A DNA stretch of 64,000 nucleotides from Paraburkholderia sp. SOS3 (lineage in GTDB: Bacteria > Pseudomonadota > Gammaproteobacteria > Burkholderiales > Burkholderiaceae). The stretch lies in NCBI RefSeq assembly GCF_001922345.1, contig NZ_CP018812.1, positions 186,001 through 250,000 of the forward strand. Direction: 5' to 3'. The notes under the pieces are model-generated. The model was not told the origin of the DNA, made no database searches, and worked only from the letters and a program-made list of their open reading frames with translations. Positions 35,270 to 43,381 of the stretch are shown here, piece after piece. Position 1 is the first letter of the stretch. Every line of letters begins with the position of its first letter. The position numbers and the translations under genes were made by a program.

Positions 35270-37614
35270 TCGGCAAACCGATACCGCGTGTCGAAGACCA
35301 GCGCTTCGTCACCGGCAAAGGACAGTACACCGACGATTTTCGCGTCGAAGGCCAGCTTCACGCGGCCTTTTTGCGTTCGCCGCACGCCCATGCGGCACTC
35401 AACTCGATCGACACGAGCGCGGCGCGCGAGGCGCCCGGCGTCGTCGCGGTGCTCGTCGGCCAGGACTACGTCGACGACGGTTTGATCGGCTGCGACCATG
35501 TACCGAATCCGATCGACGCCGTCGATGCGACGAAAAAGGCATTTGCCACGTCGCTGACCGGTTCGATCTTCAATCAGCTGCATATTCCGCTGCCTGTCGA
35601 TCGCGTTCGCTATGTCGGCGAGGCAGTCGCGATGGTCATCGCCGAAACGCCGCTGCAGGCGCGCAATGCGGCCGAGATGATCGAGGTCGACTACGACGTG
35701 CTCGACGCCGTCGTCAATGGCGCCGATGCGATGCAGGAAGGTGCGCCGCAGTTGTGGGACGGCGCGCCCGGCAACCTGTGTTTCCAGACGCAAATCGGCG
35801 ATCGCGACGAAGCGCGCCGCATTCTCGCGACGGCCGACCATGTCGTGCAACGCGAGTTTCACCATAGCCGGCTCGTCAATTGCCAGATGGAGCCGCGCAG
35901 CGCGATCGGCGACTACGATGCGCAAACGGGCACCTACACGCTTATCTCGGGCAGCCAGGGCGCCGTGCGTCAGAAACTCGTGCTCGCCGGCGCGTTGAAG
36001 GTGCCGCCCTCGCAGGTGCGCGTGGTATGCCCGGACACCGGCGGCGGCTTCGGGCCGCGCTCGTTCGTCTACGTCGAGCAGCTCGCGGTCGTGTGGGCCG
36101 CACGCCGCATCGGACGTCCCGTCAAATGGACCAGCGATCGTAGCGAAGCGTTTCTGTCCGACTATCAGGGCCGCGACCAGATCATTCGTTCGACGATCGG
36201 TTTTTCGAAAGACGGCCGCATTCTCGCGATCGACAACGAATGGATCGGCAATGTCGGTGCGCATACGGTGTCGTATGTGCCGATGTCGAATGGAACGCGC
36301 ATCATGACGACCGTCTACGATGTGCCGGTCGCGGCCGTGCATGTGAGCGCGGTGCTGACCAACACGGTGCCGACCGCGCCATACCGCGGCGCGGGCCGGC
36401 CCGAGGCGCACCATGTAATCGAGCGCATGCTCGATATCGCCGCCGCGCAACTCGGCATCGACCGCACGGAGATTCGCCGGCGCAATCTGATCGCACACGA
36501 AAAGCTGCCTTATCGCAGCGCGATGGGCCTCACTTACGACAGCGGCGAGTTTTCGCGCAATATGGAACGCGCGCTCACGCTGGCCGAATGGAGCACGTTC
36601 GAAACGCGCCGCGCGCAATCGCGCGCACGCGGCAAGCTGCGCGGCATCGGGCTCGCGAACTACATCGAGTCGCCGGTCGGTGCGCCGCGCGAGCGGATCG
36701 AGCTGACGGTGCTGCCCGGAGAACAGGAAAGCGGCCACATCGAGATCGTGTCGGGCACGCAATCGACAGGGCAAGGCCACGAAACCACGTTCGCGCAGGT
36801 CATCGCGCAACATCTGGGCGTGCCGATGTCGGCGGTCAAGCTGCGCACCGGCGACACCGCATTCGTCAGCGTCGGCGGCGGCAGCCACTCGGACCGCACG
36901 ATGCGCCTCGGCGGCATGCTGCTCGTCGATACCGCCGCGCAGATCATTGCGACCGGCAAGCGCGTTGCCGCCGCGCTCTTCGATATCGCGGAAAACAAGG
37001 TCGAATTCGCCGACGGCCATTTTGTCGATTCGACGACGAGCCGCCGCGCAAGCCTCTTCGAAATCGCGCGCCGCGTGGCGAGCGACGGCATGCCGGGCGA
37101 GCCCGGCAAGAAAAAGCTCTATGCGGAAGCGGAAGTCAATACACGCGTGCCCGCGCATCCAACCGGCTCCGCGATCTGCGAACTCGAAGTCGATCCCGAT
37201 ACCGGCGTCGTCACGCTCGTCAACTACACGTCGGTCGACGATGTCGGCCAGCCGATCAACCCGCTGATCGTCGAAGGTCAGGTGCATGGCGGCCTCGCAC
37301 AAGGAATCGGCCAGGCGCTCTCGGAAACCTGCTACGTGGACCGCGAAACGGGCCAGGTGCTGACCGGCTCGTATATGGATTACGGCATGCCGCGCGCCGG
37401 TGTCGTGCCGCCGCTGCGCGTCGAGCTGACCGAAGACCCGACGCACGGCAACCCGCTGCGCGTGAAAGGCGGCGGCGAAAGCGGCATTACGCCGGCCACG
37501 GCGACGATCTTCAATGCGCTGGCCGACGCGCTGAAAGAGATCGGCGACGAAGAGCTCGACATGCCGGCCACGCCGAAGATCGTCTGGGAGTACATCCATC
37601 GCGACGCCGCGTAA
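35266..37614 (+). CDS. Molybdenum hydroxylase large subunit (form II CoxL-like)
   Basis: 782 residues. Molybdopterin-binding motifs are DTGGGFGPRSFVY (about residue 258), and KGGGESGITPA near residue 732 holds the catalytic Glu. The active-site loop is APYRGAGRPEA (about 371), the form II version, not the AYRCSFR of true CO dehydrogenases. So it should hydroxylate an aromatic, heteroaromatic or aldehyde substrate and not CO. It overlaps the CoxS-like stop and has GGAGGA before its ATG. No MoCo insertion chaperone (XdhC/CoxF type) is in the window. Confidence 0.93.
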   Translation: MIGKPIPRVEDQRFVTGKGQYTDDFRVEGQLHAAFLRSPHAHAALNSIDTSAAREAPGVVAVLVGQDYVDDGLIGCDHVPNPIDAVDATKKAFATSLTGSIFNQLHIPLPVDRVRYVGEAVAMVIAETPLQARNAAEMIEVDYDVLDAVVNGADAMQEGAPQLWDGAPGNLCFQTQIGDRDEARRILATADHVVQREFHHSRLVNCQMEPRSAIGDYDAQTGTYTLISGSQGAVRQKLVLAGALKVPPSQVRVVCPDTGGGFGPRSFVYVEQLAVVWAARRIGRPVKWTSDRSEAFLSDYQGRDQIIRSTIGFSKDGRILAIDNEWIGNVGAHTVSYVPMSNGTRIMTTVYDVPVAAVHVSAVLTNTVPTAPYRGAGRPEAHHVIERMLDIAAAQLGIDRTEIRRRNLIAHEKLPYRSAMGLTYDSGEFSRNMERALTLAEWSTFETRRAQSRARGKLRGIGLANYIESPVGAPRERIELTVLPGEQESGHIEIVSGTQSTGQGHETTFAQVIAQHLGVPMSAVKLRTGDTAFVSVGGGSHSDRTMRLGGMLLVDTAAQIIATGKRVAAALFDIAENKVEFADGHFVDSTTSRRASLFEIARRVASDGMPGEPGKKKLYAEAEVNTRVPAHPTGSAICELEVDPDTGVVTLVNYTSVDDVGQPINPLIVEGQVHGGLAQGIGQALSETCYVDRETGQVLTGSYMDYGMPRAGVVPPLRVELTEDPTHGNPLRVKGGGESGITPATATIFNALADALKEIGDEELDMPATPKIVWEYIHRDAA

Positions 37615-37667
37615 AAGTCGCACCACGTAGAAGCGTGGCTCTGAACCGAACACAAGGAACCTGCAGC

Positions 37668-38393
37668 ATGTCCACTGAATTCGTTGCAATCAGGCGCGAC
37701 GGTCCGCTCGTCGACATCGTGCTCGACCGGCCGGAAAACGGCAATCTGATCAACGCCGAGATGAGCGAGGCGATTATCGCCGCGGTGTCGAATATTGACG
37801 ACGATGTCAAGCTCGTGCGCATCGTCAGCAGCAGCGCCGATTTTTGCAAGGGCCGCCAGTCGCCGATGCCGCCCGCCGACGCCAAGCCATCCGCGGAGAC
37901 GCTGCGGCGCGTGGTCGCCGCGCCGCCGCTCGCGTTGTACGACGCGTTGAAGGCAGTGCGCGTGCCGGTGGTGTCCGTCGTGCGCGGCGAGGCGATCGGC
38001 GTCGGTTGTGCGCTCGCCGGTGTCTGCGACATCGCGCTCGCGGCCGACAGCGCCGTGTTCCAGATCCCCGAAATGGAGCGCGACATTCCGCCGACGCTCG
38101 TGATGTCCGCCTTGATCGGCCGCGTGCCGATCAAGACCGTCGCACATATGGTGCTGAGCCGCGAACGGCTGAGCGCCACCGAAGCGCTGCATGCGGGGCT
38201 CGTGAGCCGCGTGGTTGCCGCGAGCGAACTCGATGCGGCCGCGCAAACGCTCACGCAGACGCTGCTTGGCTGCAGCGCCGTCACGTTGCGCGCGGTCAAG
38301 CAGTTCTTGCATCTCGCGCCGGAAATGCCTGCGTCGGGCGCGAGCGGTTTCGCCGCGCACCTCGCCGCGACGGCGCTGTCGGCGCGCTTCTGA
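37668..38393 (+). CDS. Enoyl-CoA hydratase/isomerase family protein
   Basis: 241 residues of the crotonase fold. The oxyanion-hole region shows SSADFCKGRQSPM and the second signature VVSVVRGEAIGVGCALAGVCDIALAAD. The family's two catalytic Glu positions correspond to VRGEAIG (Glu) and IPEMERDI. AAGGAA precedes ATG 37668. There is no CoA ligase or CoA transferase in this cluster, so either the CoA thioester comes from elsewhere or the protein acts on a non-CoA substrate. Confidence 0.88.
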   Translation: MSTEFVAIRRDGPLVDIVLDRPENGNLINAEMSEAIIAAVSNIDDDVKLVRIVSSSADFCKGRQSPMPPADAKPSAETLRRVVAAPPLALYDALKAVRVPVVSVVRGEAIGVGCALAGVCDIALAADSAVFQIPEMERDIPPTLVMSALIGRVPIKTVAHMVLSRERLSATEALHAGLVSRVVAASELDAAAQTLTQTLLGCSAVTLRAVKQFLHLAPEMPASGASGFAAHLAATALSARF

Positions 38394-38559
38394 TTTTCCG
38401 GTCGAAGCGGCACGCTGCAGGCGCAAGACGGCGTGCCCGAACGACACAAGCAGCACACAAGCAGGACACAAGGGGCCTACAAGCAAACCGCAAGCAGTCC
38501 ATCAGTAGCCCATAAGCATACGCACGACTTACCCATACGCATCGCACGAGGACCCTCCC

Positions 38560-40137
38560 TTGAGACCGAAGACAGTCATCCCCTCCACCGTGCAAGGCGC
38601 GGCGGCCCCGGACCTCGAACAGTTCCGCCTGCGACGCTTTCTCGAAGCGCTCGGCGAAGACGAACTCGAACCGCGCGAAGAGCCGGTCGATCTCGCGGAC
38701 GTTGCCGGGATCATGGAAGGCAACCCGCGCGCGGTGTGGTTCAAGCAGCCGGGCGGCAGCAGTTTTTCGCTGGCGGGCAGCGTTGCCGCAGGCCGCACGC
38801 GCCTCGCGCAAGCATTCGATACGACGCCGCAGAACCTGCTCGCCACCGTGCGCGAGCGGCTCGCAGTCAAAGGCAAGCTCGTCGAGGTCACGCGCGAGGA
38901 AGCGCCCGTCCAGCAGGTCGTGCTGACCGGCGAGGCATGCGACTTCACCGCGCTGCCCGTACATTTGCAGCACGATCTCGACGGCGCGCCGTATATTTCC
39001 GCGTCCATCGATTTCGCCGTCGATCCTGAAACGGGCTGGACCAACGTCGGCATTCGCCGGCTCATGCTGCGCGGCCGTCGCACAGCGGGCGTCGACCTCG
39101 TCGCGCCGTCCGATCTGCGCGCGATCAGCATTGCGCATTCGAAGCGCGGCGAGCGTCTGCCGATCGCGTTCGCGGTCGGCACGCATCCGGTCGATCACGT
39201 CGGCGCGACGATGCGCATTCCCGCCGACGAGCTCGAACTCGTCGCGGCATTGCGCGGCACGCCGATGGGCGTCGTCAAATGCGTGACGAACGATCTGCTC
39301 GTCCCCGCCGACGCGGAATTCATTCTCGAAGGCTATCTCGACGAGCGCGGCCACGCGGAGCCCGAAGGCCCGTACGGCGAATTCCTCGGCTACTACGGCG
39401 GCGTCAAGACCAACCCCGTCTTCCATCTGACCGCGATCACGCACCGCCGCGACGCGGTGTTCCAGACCTGCACGATCGGCGGGCGCGCGATGGCGCGCAC
39501 CGATACGGCCCAGCTCGCCGCGCTGCGCACCGAAGTGACCGTGTGGCGCGCGCTCGAAACCGCCGTGCGCGAAGTGAAGGCCGTCTACTGCAGCGCAGCG
39601 ACAGGCGGCATGTTCAACGTGCGCGTCGCACTGCAGCAGCGCGTGCCGGGCGAAGCGCGCAACGCGATCGCCGCGGTGTTCGCGTCGCTCGCAAACGTCA
39701 AGCACGTGTTCGTCGTCGACCCGGACATCGATATCTTTTCCGAAGAGCAGATGGACTGGGCGCTCGCGACGCGTTTCCAGGCGGACCGCGATCTCGTCGT
39801 GCAGAACGGCTTGCGCGCGATGCCGCTCGATCCGTCGCTGCATGGCCTCGCGCACGGCACGGCGAGCACCGCGAAGGCGGGCTTCGATCTCACGCTGCCG
39901 CTGCTCGCGCCCGGCGCGGTGCGGCCGCTCGAGCATCGCGTGCCGACGCCGCCGCAATATGCGGGCGCGCGCTTCGAGTCGCTCGAAGCCGCGCTCGAGG
40001 ACGGACCGAAGCGCTTTGCAGAACTGATGGCGGCGACAGGTACTCGCGACGGACGCGAAGTCGTGCGCTGGCTCGAAGACATCGAGGCGACGCGCACGAT
40101 CACTCGCGACGGCGAAGGACGGTACGCGTTTTCGTAA
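38560..40137 (+). CDS. UbiD-family prFMN-dependent decarboxylase
   Basis: 525 residues, usual for UbiD enzymes. Conserved elements are VGTHPVDHVGATMRIP, the catalytic glutamate region EPEGPYGEFLGYYGG (Glu267, Glu269 and Glu274) and VVDPDIDIFSEEQMDWALATR near residue 390. It would reversibly decarboxylate an aromatic or heteroaromatic acid with prenylated FMN from the UbiX at the cluster head. The start is TTG 38560 with GAGGA upstream. The 166-bp space before it contains several imperfect copies of ACAAGCAG. Confidence 0.92.
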   Translation: MRPKTVIPSTVQGAAAPDLEQFRLRRFLEALGEDELEPREEPVDLADVAGIMEGNPRAVWFKQPGGSSFSLAGSVAAGRTRLAQAFDTTPQNLLATVRERLAVKGKLVEVTREEAPVQQVVLTGEACDFTALPVHLQHDLDGAPYISASIDFAVDPETGWTNVGIRRLMLRGRRTAGVDLVAPSDLRAISIAHSKRGERLPIAFAVGTHPVDHVGATMRIPADELELVAALRGTPMGVVKCVTNDLLVPADAEFILEGYLDERGHAEPEGPYGEFLGYYGGVKTNPVFHLTAITHRRDAVFQTCTIGGRAMARTDTAQLAALRTEVTVWRALETAVREVKAVYCSAATGGMFNVRVALQQRVPGEARNAIAAVFASLANVKHVFVVDPDIDIFSEEQMDWALATRFQADRDLVVQNGLRAMPLDPSLHGLAHGTASTAKAGFDLTLPLLAPGAVRPLEHRVPTPPQYAGARFESLEAALEDGPKRFAELMAATGTRDGREVVRWLEDIEATRTITRDGEGRYAFS

Positions 40138-40274
40138 CATCGGTCTCGCAGGCGCCAAACCCGCGTGAAATGCGGCAGTAACAATGGCGTCTGCGAATCG
40201 ATGCTTCTGTGCACGAAGCGAACGGGATAGAATCTGCGGCAACCGTTGGTCGGAAACGAAGGGTCGCCGTAGAT

Positions 40275-41243
40275 ATGAATTTGTCCATCAAGCAGCTGAA
40301 AGTGTTCCTCGGCGTGGCGAACGCCTCGAGTTTCACGAAAACCGCGCAAAGCATGCACCTGAGCCAGGCTGCGCTCAGCGCGATCATCCGGGAACTCGAA
40401 ACCCAGTTGCAATGCCGTCTGCTGGAACGCACCACGCGCACCGTCGCGCTGACGGAAGCCGGCCGCGCGTTCTATCCGACCGCGATGAAAATCGTGGAAA
40501 CGCTCGAAAAGTCGGTCGTCGAACTGAACGAGCTCGGCCGCCAGAAGCAGGAATCGCTACTGCTCGGCTGCACGCCGATGATTGCCGCGAGCCTGATGCC
40601 GCAGGTGCTCGGGCGTTTCGCGGCTGCCTATCCGACGTCGACCGTCGAACTCGTCGACCGGCCGCCTGGCGAGTTGCTGCGGATGGTCGAGGACGGCGAC
40701 CTCGATGCGGCATTCGGTATATTTTTCTCGCAGCTTTCCGGCATCGACCGCGTGCCGATGTTTCCGTCACGGCTCGTCGCCGTATCCGCGGAAAGCGATA
40801 TGTCGCTGGGCGGCCCCGCAGCGCGCGAGCGGCATGGCGTGCGCTGGAGCGCGCTCGAAGGGCTGCCGCTGATCACTCTGCCGAAGGACAACCCGCTGCA
40901 ACGGCTGATCGAGGCGACGCTCTCGAAAGAAGAAGTAACCGTGAGCCGGCGCATGGTGGTCGGGCATCTGCAAACTGCAATCGCAATGGCGCACGAAGGC
41001 CTCGGCATCGCCGTCATGCCTTCGTTCTGCGAACACATCTGCAAGCACTATCGCGTGCAGATCGACGTGATACGGCCGGAAGTGGAGTTCTCGTTTTACC
41101 GGATCACGCGCAGCGGCCGCGATACGCTGTCGGTGCTCGATGCGTTCACGGAAATGTTTGCGCAGGCTGCTCAACAACGGCCTTCGGCACTCGCCGCGCA
41201 AGCCGCTGCGACCACGCAAGCAGCGCGGAAAACAGCGCGATAA
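40275..41243 (+). CDS. LysR-family transcriptional regulator
   Basis: 322 residues: N-terminal winged helix (LKVFLGVANASSFTKTAQSM, LSQAALSAIIRELE) and the periplasmic-binding-like effector domain. It lies at the end of the catabolic cluster in the same direction and is its only regulator, so it is the best candidate activator, with an aromatic acid or intermediate as inducer. The last 98 bp overlap, tail to tail, the coding end of the AAHS transporter on the other strand, giving the protein an extra Ala/Gln/Arg-rich tail. Confidence 0.92.
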   Translation: MNLSIKQLKVFLGVANASSFTKTAQSMHLSQAALSAIIRELETQLQCRLLERTTRTVALTEAGRAFYPTAMKIVETLEKSVVELNELGRQKQESLLLGCTPMIAASLMPQVLGRFAAAYPTSTVELVDRPPGELLRMVEDGDLDAAFGIFFSQLSGIDRVPMFPSRLVAVSAESDMSLGGPAARERHGVRWSALEGLPLITLPKDNPLQRLIEATLSKEEVTVSRRMVVGHLQTAIAMAHEGLGIAVMPSFCEHICKHYRVQIDVIRPEVEFSFYRITRSGRDTLSVLDAFTEMFAQAAQQRPSALAAQAAATTQAARKTAR

Positions 41244-42555
41244 ACACGAACACCGCCGACACGTTCACGAAGAGCCGGCCAAGCGGCAAATGCATCGCAA
41301 GCAGTACGCCGCCGAGCATCGATCCGGCCACCGAGCCCAACTTGCCCACGCCAATCGCGCTGCCGACACCGGCCGAACGCAGCGTCGTCGGATAGACGAT
41401 CCCGGCCACCGCATACAGTCCAAACTGCGTGCCGATCACGCAGACGCCGCTCGCAAACACCGCGGCAAACAGCAGCGCGACGGGCATCGGCATACCGAGC
41501 GAGGCCGCGATCGGGCAACCGAGCACCGCGAGCGTCAGCACGACAGCCATGCCGTAGCGGTCTACGCAGCGGCTTAGGGCAAGCGCGCCGACCGTGCCGC
41601 CGACCGGAAACATCATCGCAACCTGCGCGGCGCGCACGGGTTCGAGATGACTCATGCCGAGCAGAATCGGCAACCAGTTCTGCAGAAAATGCAGCGCCAG
41701 CGAATTGAGCACGAACACGATCCACAGCAGCGGCGTGATACGGCGAAGTTCATTGCCGAACAATGCAGCGACGCTTGCGCGCTGCGTTTGCGATTCGTCG
41801 TCGAGCACATAGTGCGCATCGGCATTTGCGTTCTGATCGGCGCCGAGACGGCGCGCGAGCTGCGCGATACGCTGAGGATCGCGCCCATTCATGATCAGAA
41901 AGCGGATCGATTCGGGCAGCAACGCGAACGATGCAAACGCAACCGCCACCGCAGCGATGCCGCCGACGACAAACACGACCTGCCAGCCGAAATGCGGCAA
42001 CAGCCACGAAGCAACCGCACCGCCGCCTCCCGCGCCGATCGAAAAACCGGAGAACATCAGCGTGATCCATGTCGCGCGGCGTGCCTTCGGCGCGTATTCG
42101 GACACGAGCGCAACGGTGTTCGGCACGACGCCGCCCATGCCGATGCCGGCGAGAAAACGCAACAACGTCAGTTCGCCGAGCGAAGATGCGCGCGCGCTTG
42201 CCAGCGTCAGGACACCGAATAGCACCGTGCCGTAGATAATCGTGCGCCGGCGGCCGAAGCGATCGCCGCTGAAGCCGAGCAGCAGCGATCCCACCAGCAC
42301 GCCAAACAATCCGAAGCCGAAGACGTGTCCGAAACCGGCGGCGTCCGTATGCCACTCGGCGATCAATGCAGGAGCGGAGTAGGCAACGGCAACCTGATCG
42401 TAGCCGTCGATCAGCACGATCAGAAAACACCATGCAATCAGGCCGATTGCGAACCCGCCGAGCTTCTGTCGCTCGACGAGCGCGGAAACATCGACGGTGG
42501 GGCGGCGATTGGCAGCCGTGCCGGCGCCGTCGTGGGTATCTGAAACCACGGTCAT
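41146..42555 (-). CDS. MFS transporter, aromatic acid:H+ symporter (AAHS) family, second copy
   Basis: 469 residues and 12 membrane segments, with LIDGYDQVAVAYSAPAL, GDRFGRRRTIIYG and FLAGIGMGGVVPNTVAL. These match the first AAHS transporter at 25445 almost position by position, so the two are paralogues at opposite ends of the cluster. They may import different substrates of the pathway, or one may export. The upstream region holds the ACGATT-N5-AATCGT palindrome shared with the ubiX promoter. The 3' end overlaps the LysR gene. Confidence 0.92.
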   Translation of the reverse strand: MTVVSDTHDGAGTAANRRPTVDVSALVERQKLGGFAIGLIAWCFLIVLIDGYDQVAVAYSAPALIAEWHTDAAGFGHVFGFGLFGVLVGSLLLGFSGDRFGRRRTIIYGTVLFGVLTLASARASSLGELTLLRFLAGIGMGGVVPNTVALVSEYAPKARRATWITLMFSGFSIGAGGGGAVASWLLPHFGWQVVFVVGGIAAVAVAFASFALLPESIRFLIMNGRDPQRIAQLARRLGADQNANADAHYVLDDESQTQRASVAALFGNELRRITPLLWIVFVLNSLALHFLQNWLPILLGMSHLEPVRAAQVAMMFPVGGTVGALALSRCVDRYGMAVVLTLAVLGCPIAASLGMPMPVALLFAAVFASGVCVIGTQFGLYAVAGIVYPTTLRSAGVGSAIGVGKLGSVAGSMLGGVLLAMHLPLGRLFVNVSAVFVFIALFSALLAWSQRLARRVPKAVVEQPAQTFP

Positions 42556-42720
42556 GTTCGTCTCCTCCCTGCGCGCGTCGCCTCGATCGGCGAGCGGTGC
42601 GCCTGCGCTTTAGCGCAGGATTTTGTCTCGTTGGGCAGCTTTCTGTTTGTGATGGCCTGACGAAGCAGGCCGCAAGCCGTCAACGAGTGTAGTGAAACGC
42701 ACCAGCGAAGGGAATCAACG

Positions 42721-42757
42721 AATCATGATTGGTTGATCGAACGATTCGATGAATCGT
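42721..42757. promoter_or_regulatory. Palindromes upstream of the second AAHS transporter
   Basis: A perfect AATCATGATT (42721-42730) and ACGATT-CGATG-AATCGT (42741-42757) lie 166-202 bp upstream of the transporter start. The second has the same arms as the palindrome before ubiX. On the other side, 42783-42806 is a 12-bp tandem duplication (GGCTGAACGGCA twice). Confidence 0.45.
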
Positions 42758-42814
42758 CAAACTTCAAAAAAACTCAATTCGAGGCTGAACGGCAGGCTGA
42801 ACGGCAAGCCACGC

Positions 42815-43381
42815 TCAGCCGCGACGCTCGACCGCGGGCTCGGCCCGATTGCCGCGTGCCATGCTCGAAAACACGCCATCGCGCCGAATCAGGCCATGGA
42901 ACATCGCCGCGGCCAGATGCCCGAGAAAGCTTAGAAACAGCAGCATCGCGAGCCACGTATGCGCGCCGCGCAGGAACGCGTAGAGCCGCGGACTCTGCGG
43001 GACGATGGGCGGCAGATCGAAACCCGGAAACATATGCACCGGAAAGCCGCCCGCCGACAGCATCGACCAGCCGACCAGCGGCATCGCAAACAGCAAGAGA
43101 TAGAGCAGCCAGTGCGAACCTTGCGCAACACAGCGCTGCCAGCCCGGCATATCGCCCGGCAACGGCGGCGGACGGTGCGTGATACGCACGATCAGACGCA
43201 GCACGACGAGCAAGAGAATCGCAATGCCGAGCGGCCGGTGGATCGCGATCAACGTCAGATGCAGCCGCGAAACGGTTGCGACCATACCGACGCCGATAAA
43301 TAGCATCGCGACGACAAGCGGCGCCATCAGCCAATGGAAGAAGCGCGCCGGCAAACTGAAATGTGCATGACCTGATTTCAT
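42815..43381 (-). CDS. Cytochrome b561 family protein
   Basis: 188 residues and four membrane helices carrying His pairs for two b-type haems: PARFFHWLMAP, LIAIHRPLGIAILLL, AQGSHWLLYLLLFAMP and FLGHLAAAMFH. It overlaps the catalase-like gene by four bases (43378-43381). The pair probably links membrane quinol or electron flow to peroxide removal. Confidence 0.9.
   Translation of the reverse strand: MKSGHAHFSLPARFFHWLMAPLVVAMLFIGVGMVATVSRLHLTLIAIHRPLGIAILLLVVLRLIVRITHRPPPLPGDMPGWQRCVAQGSHWLLYLLLFAMPLVGWSMLSAGGFPVHMFPGFDLPPIVPQSPRLYAFLRGAHTWLAMLLFLSFLGHLAAAMFHGLIRRDGVFSSMARGNRAEPAVERRG

Noticed and set aside
35266..37614. True CO dehydrogenase
   Set aside because: The active-site loop is APYRGAGR (form II), not AYRCSFR, and no other CO-oxidation genes are present.
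35173..37689. An 838-residue open frame on the minus strand across the molybdenum hydroxylase genes
   Set aside because: It is the antisense shadow of the GC-rich CoxS/CoxL genes; its product is Arg/Asp/His-rich without any recognisable domain.
36240..38393. A 717-residue plus-strand frame spanning the CoxL 3' end and the enoyl-CoA hydratase
   Set aside because: Only its last 241 codons, from ATG 37668, are the real hydratase; the upstream part is out-of-frame CoxL DNA.
38433..38559. ACAAGCAG-like direct repeats before the UbiD gene as a possible CRISPR or regulatory array
   Set aside because: The copies are short, irregular and degenerate, with no constant spacing.
28558..40137. Identification as a furoate/HMF (hmf) cluster
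   Set aside because: The UbiX, UbiD and molybdenum hydroxylase families fit, but there is no furoyl-CoA ligase and there are ring hydroxylase, dioxygenase-like and fumarylacetoacetase genes that the hmf route does not use.
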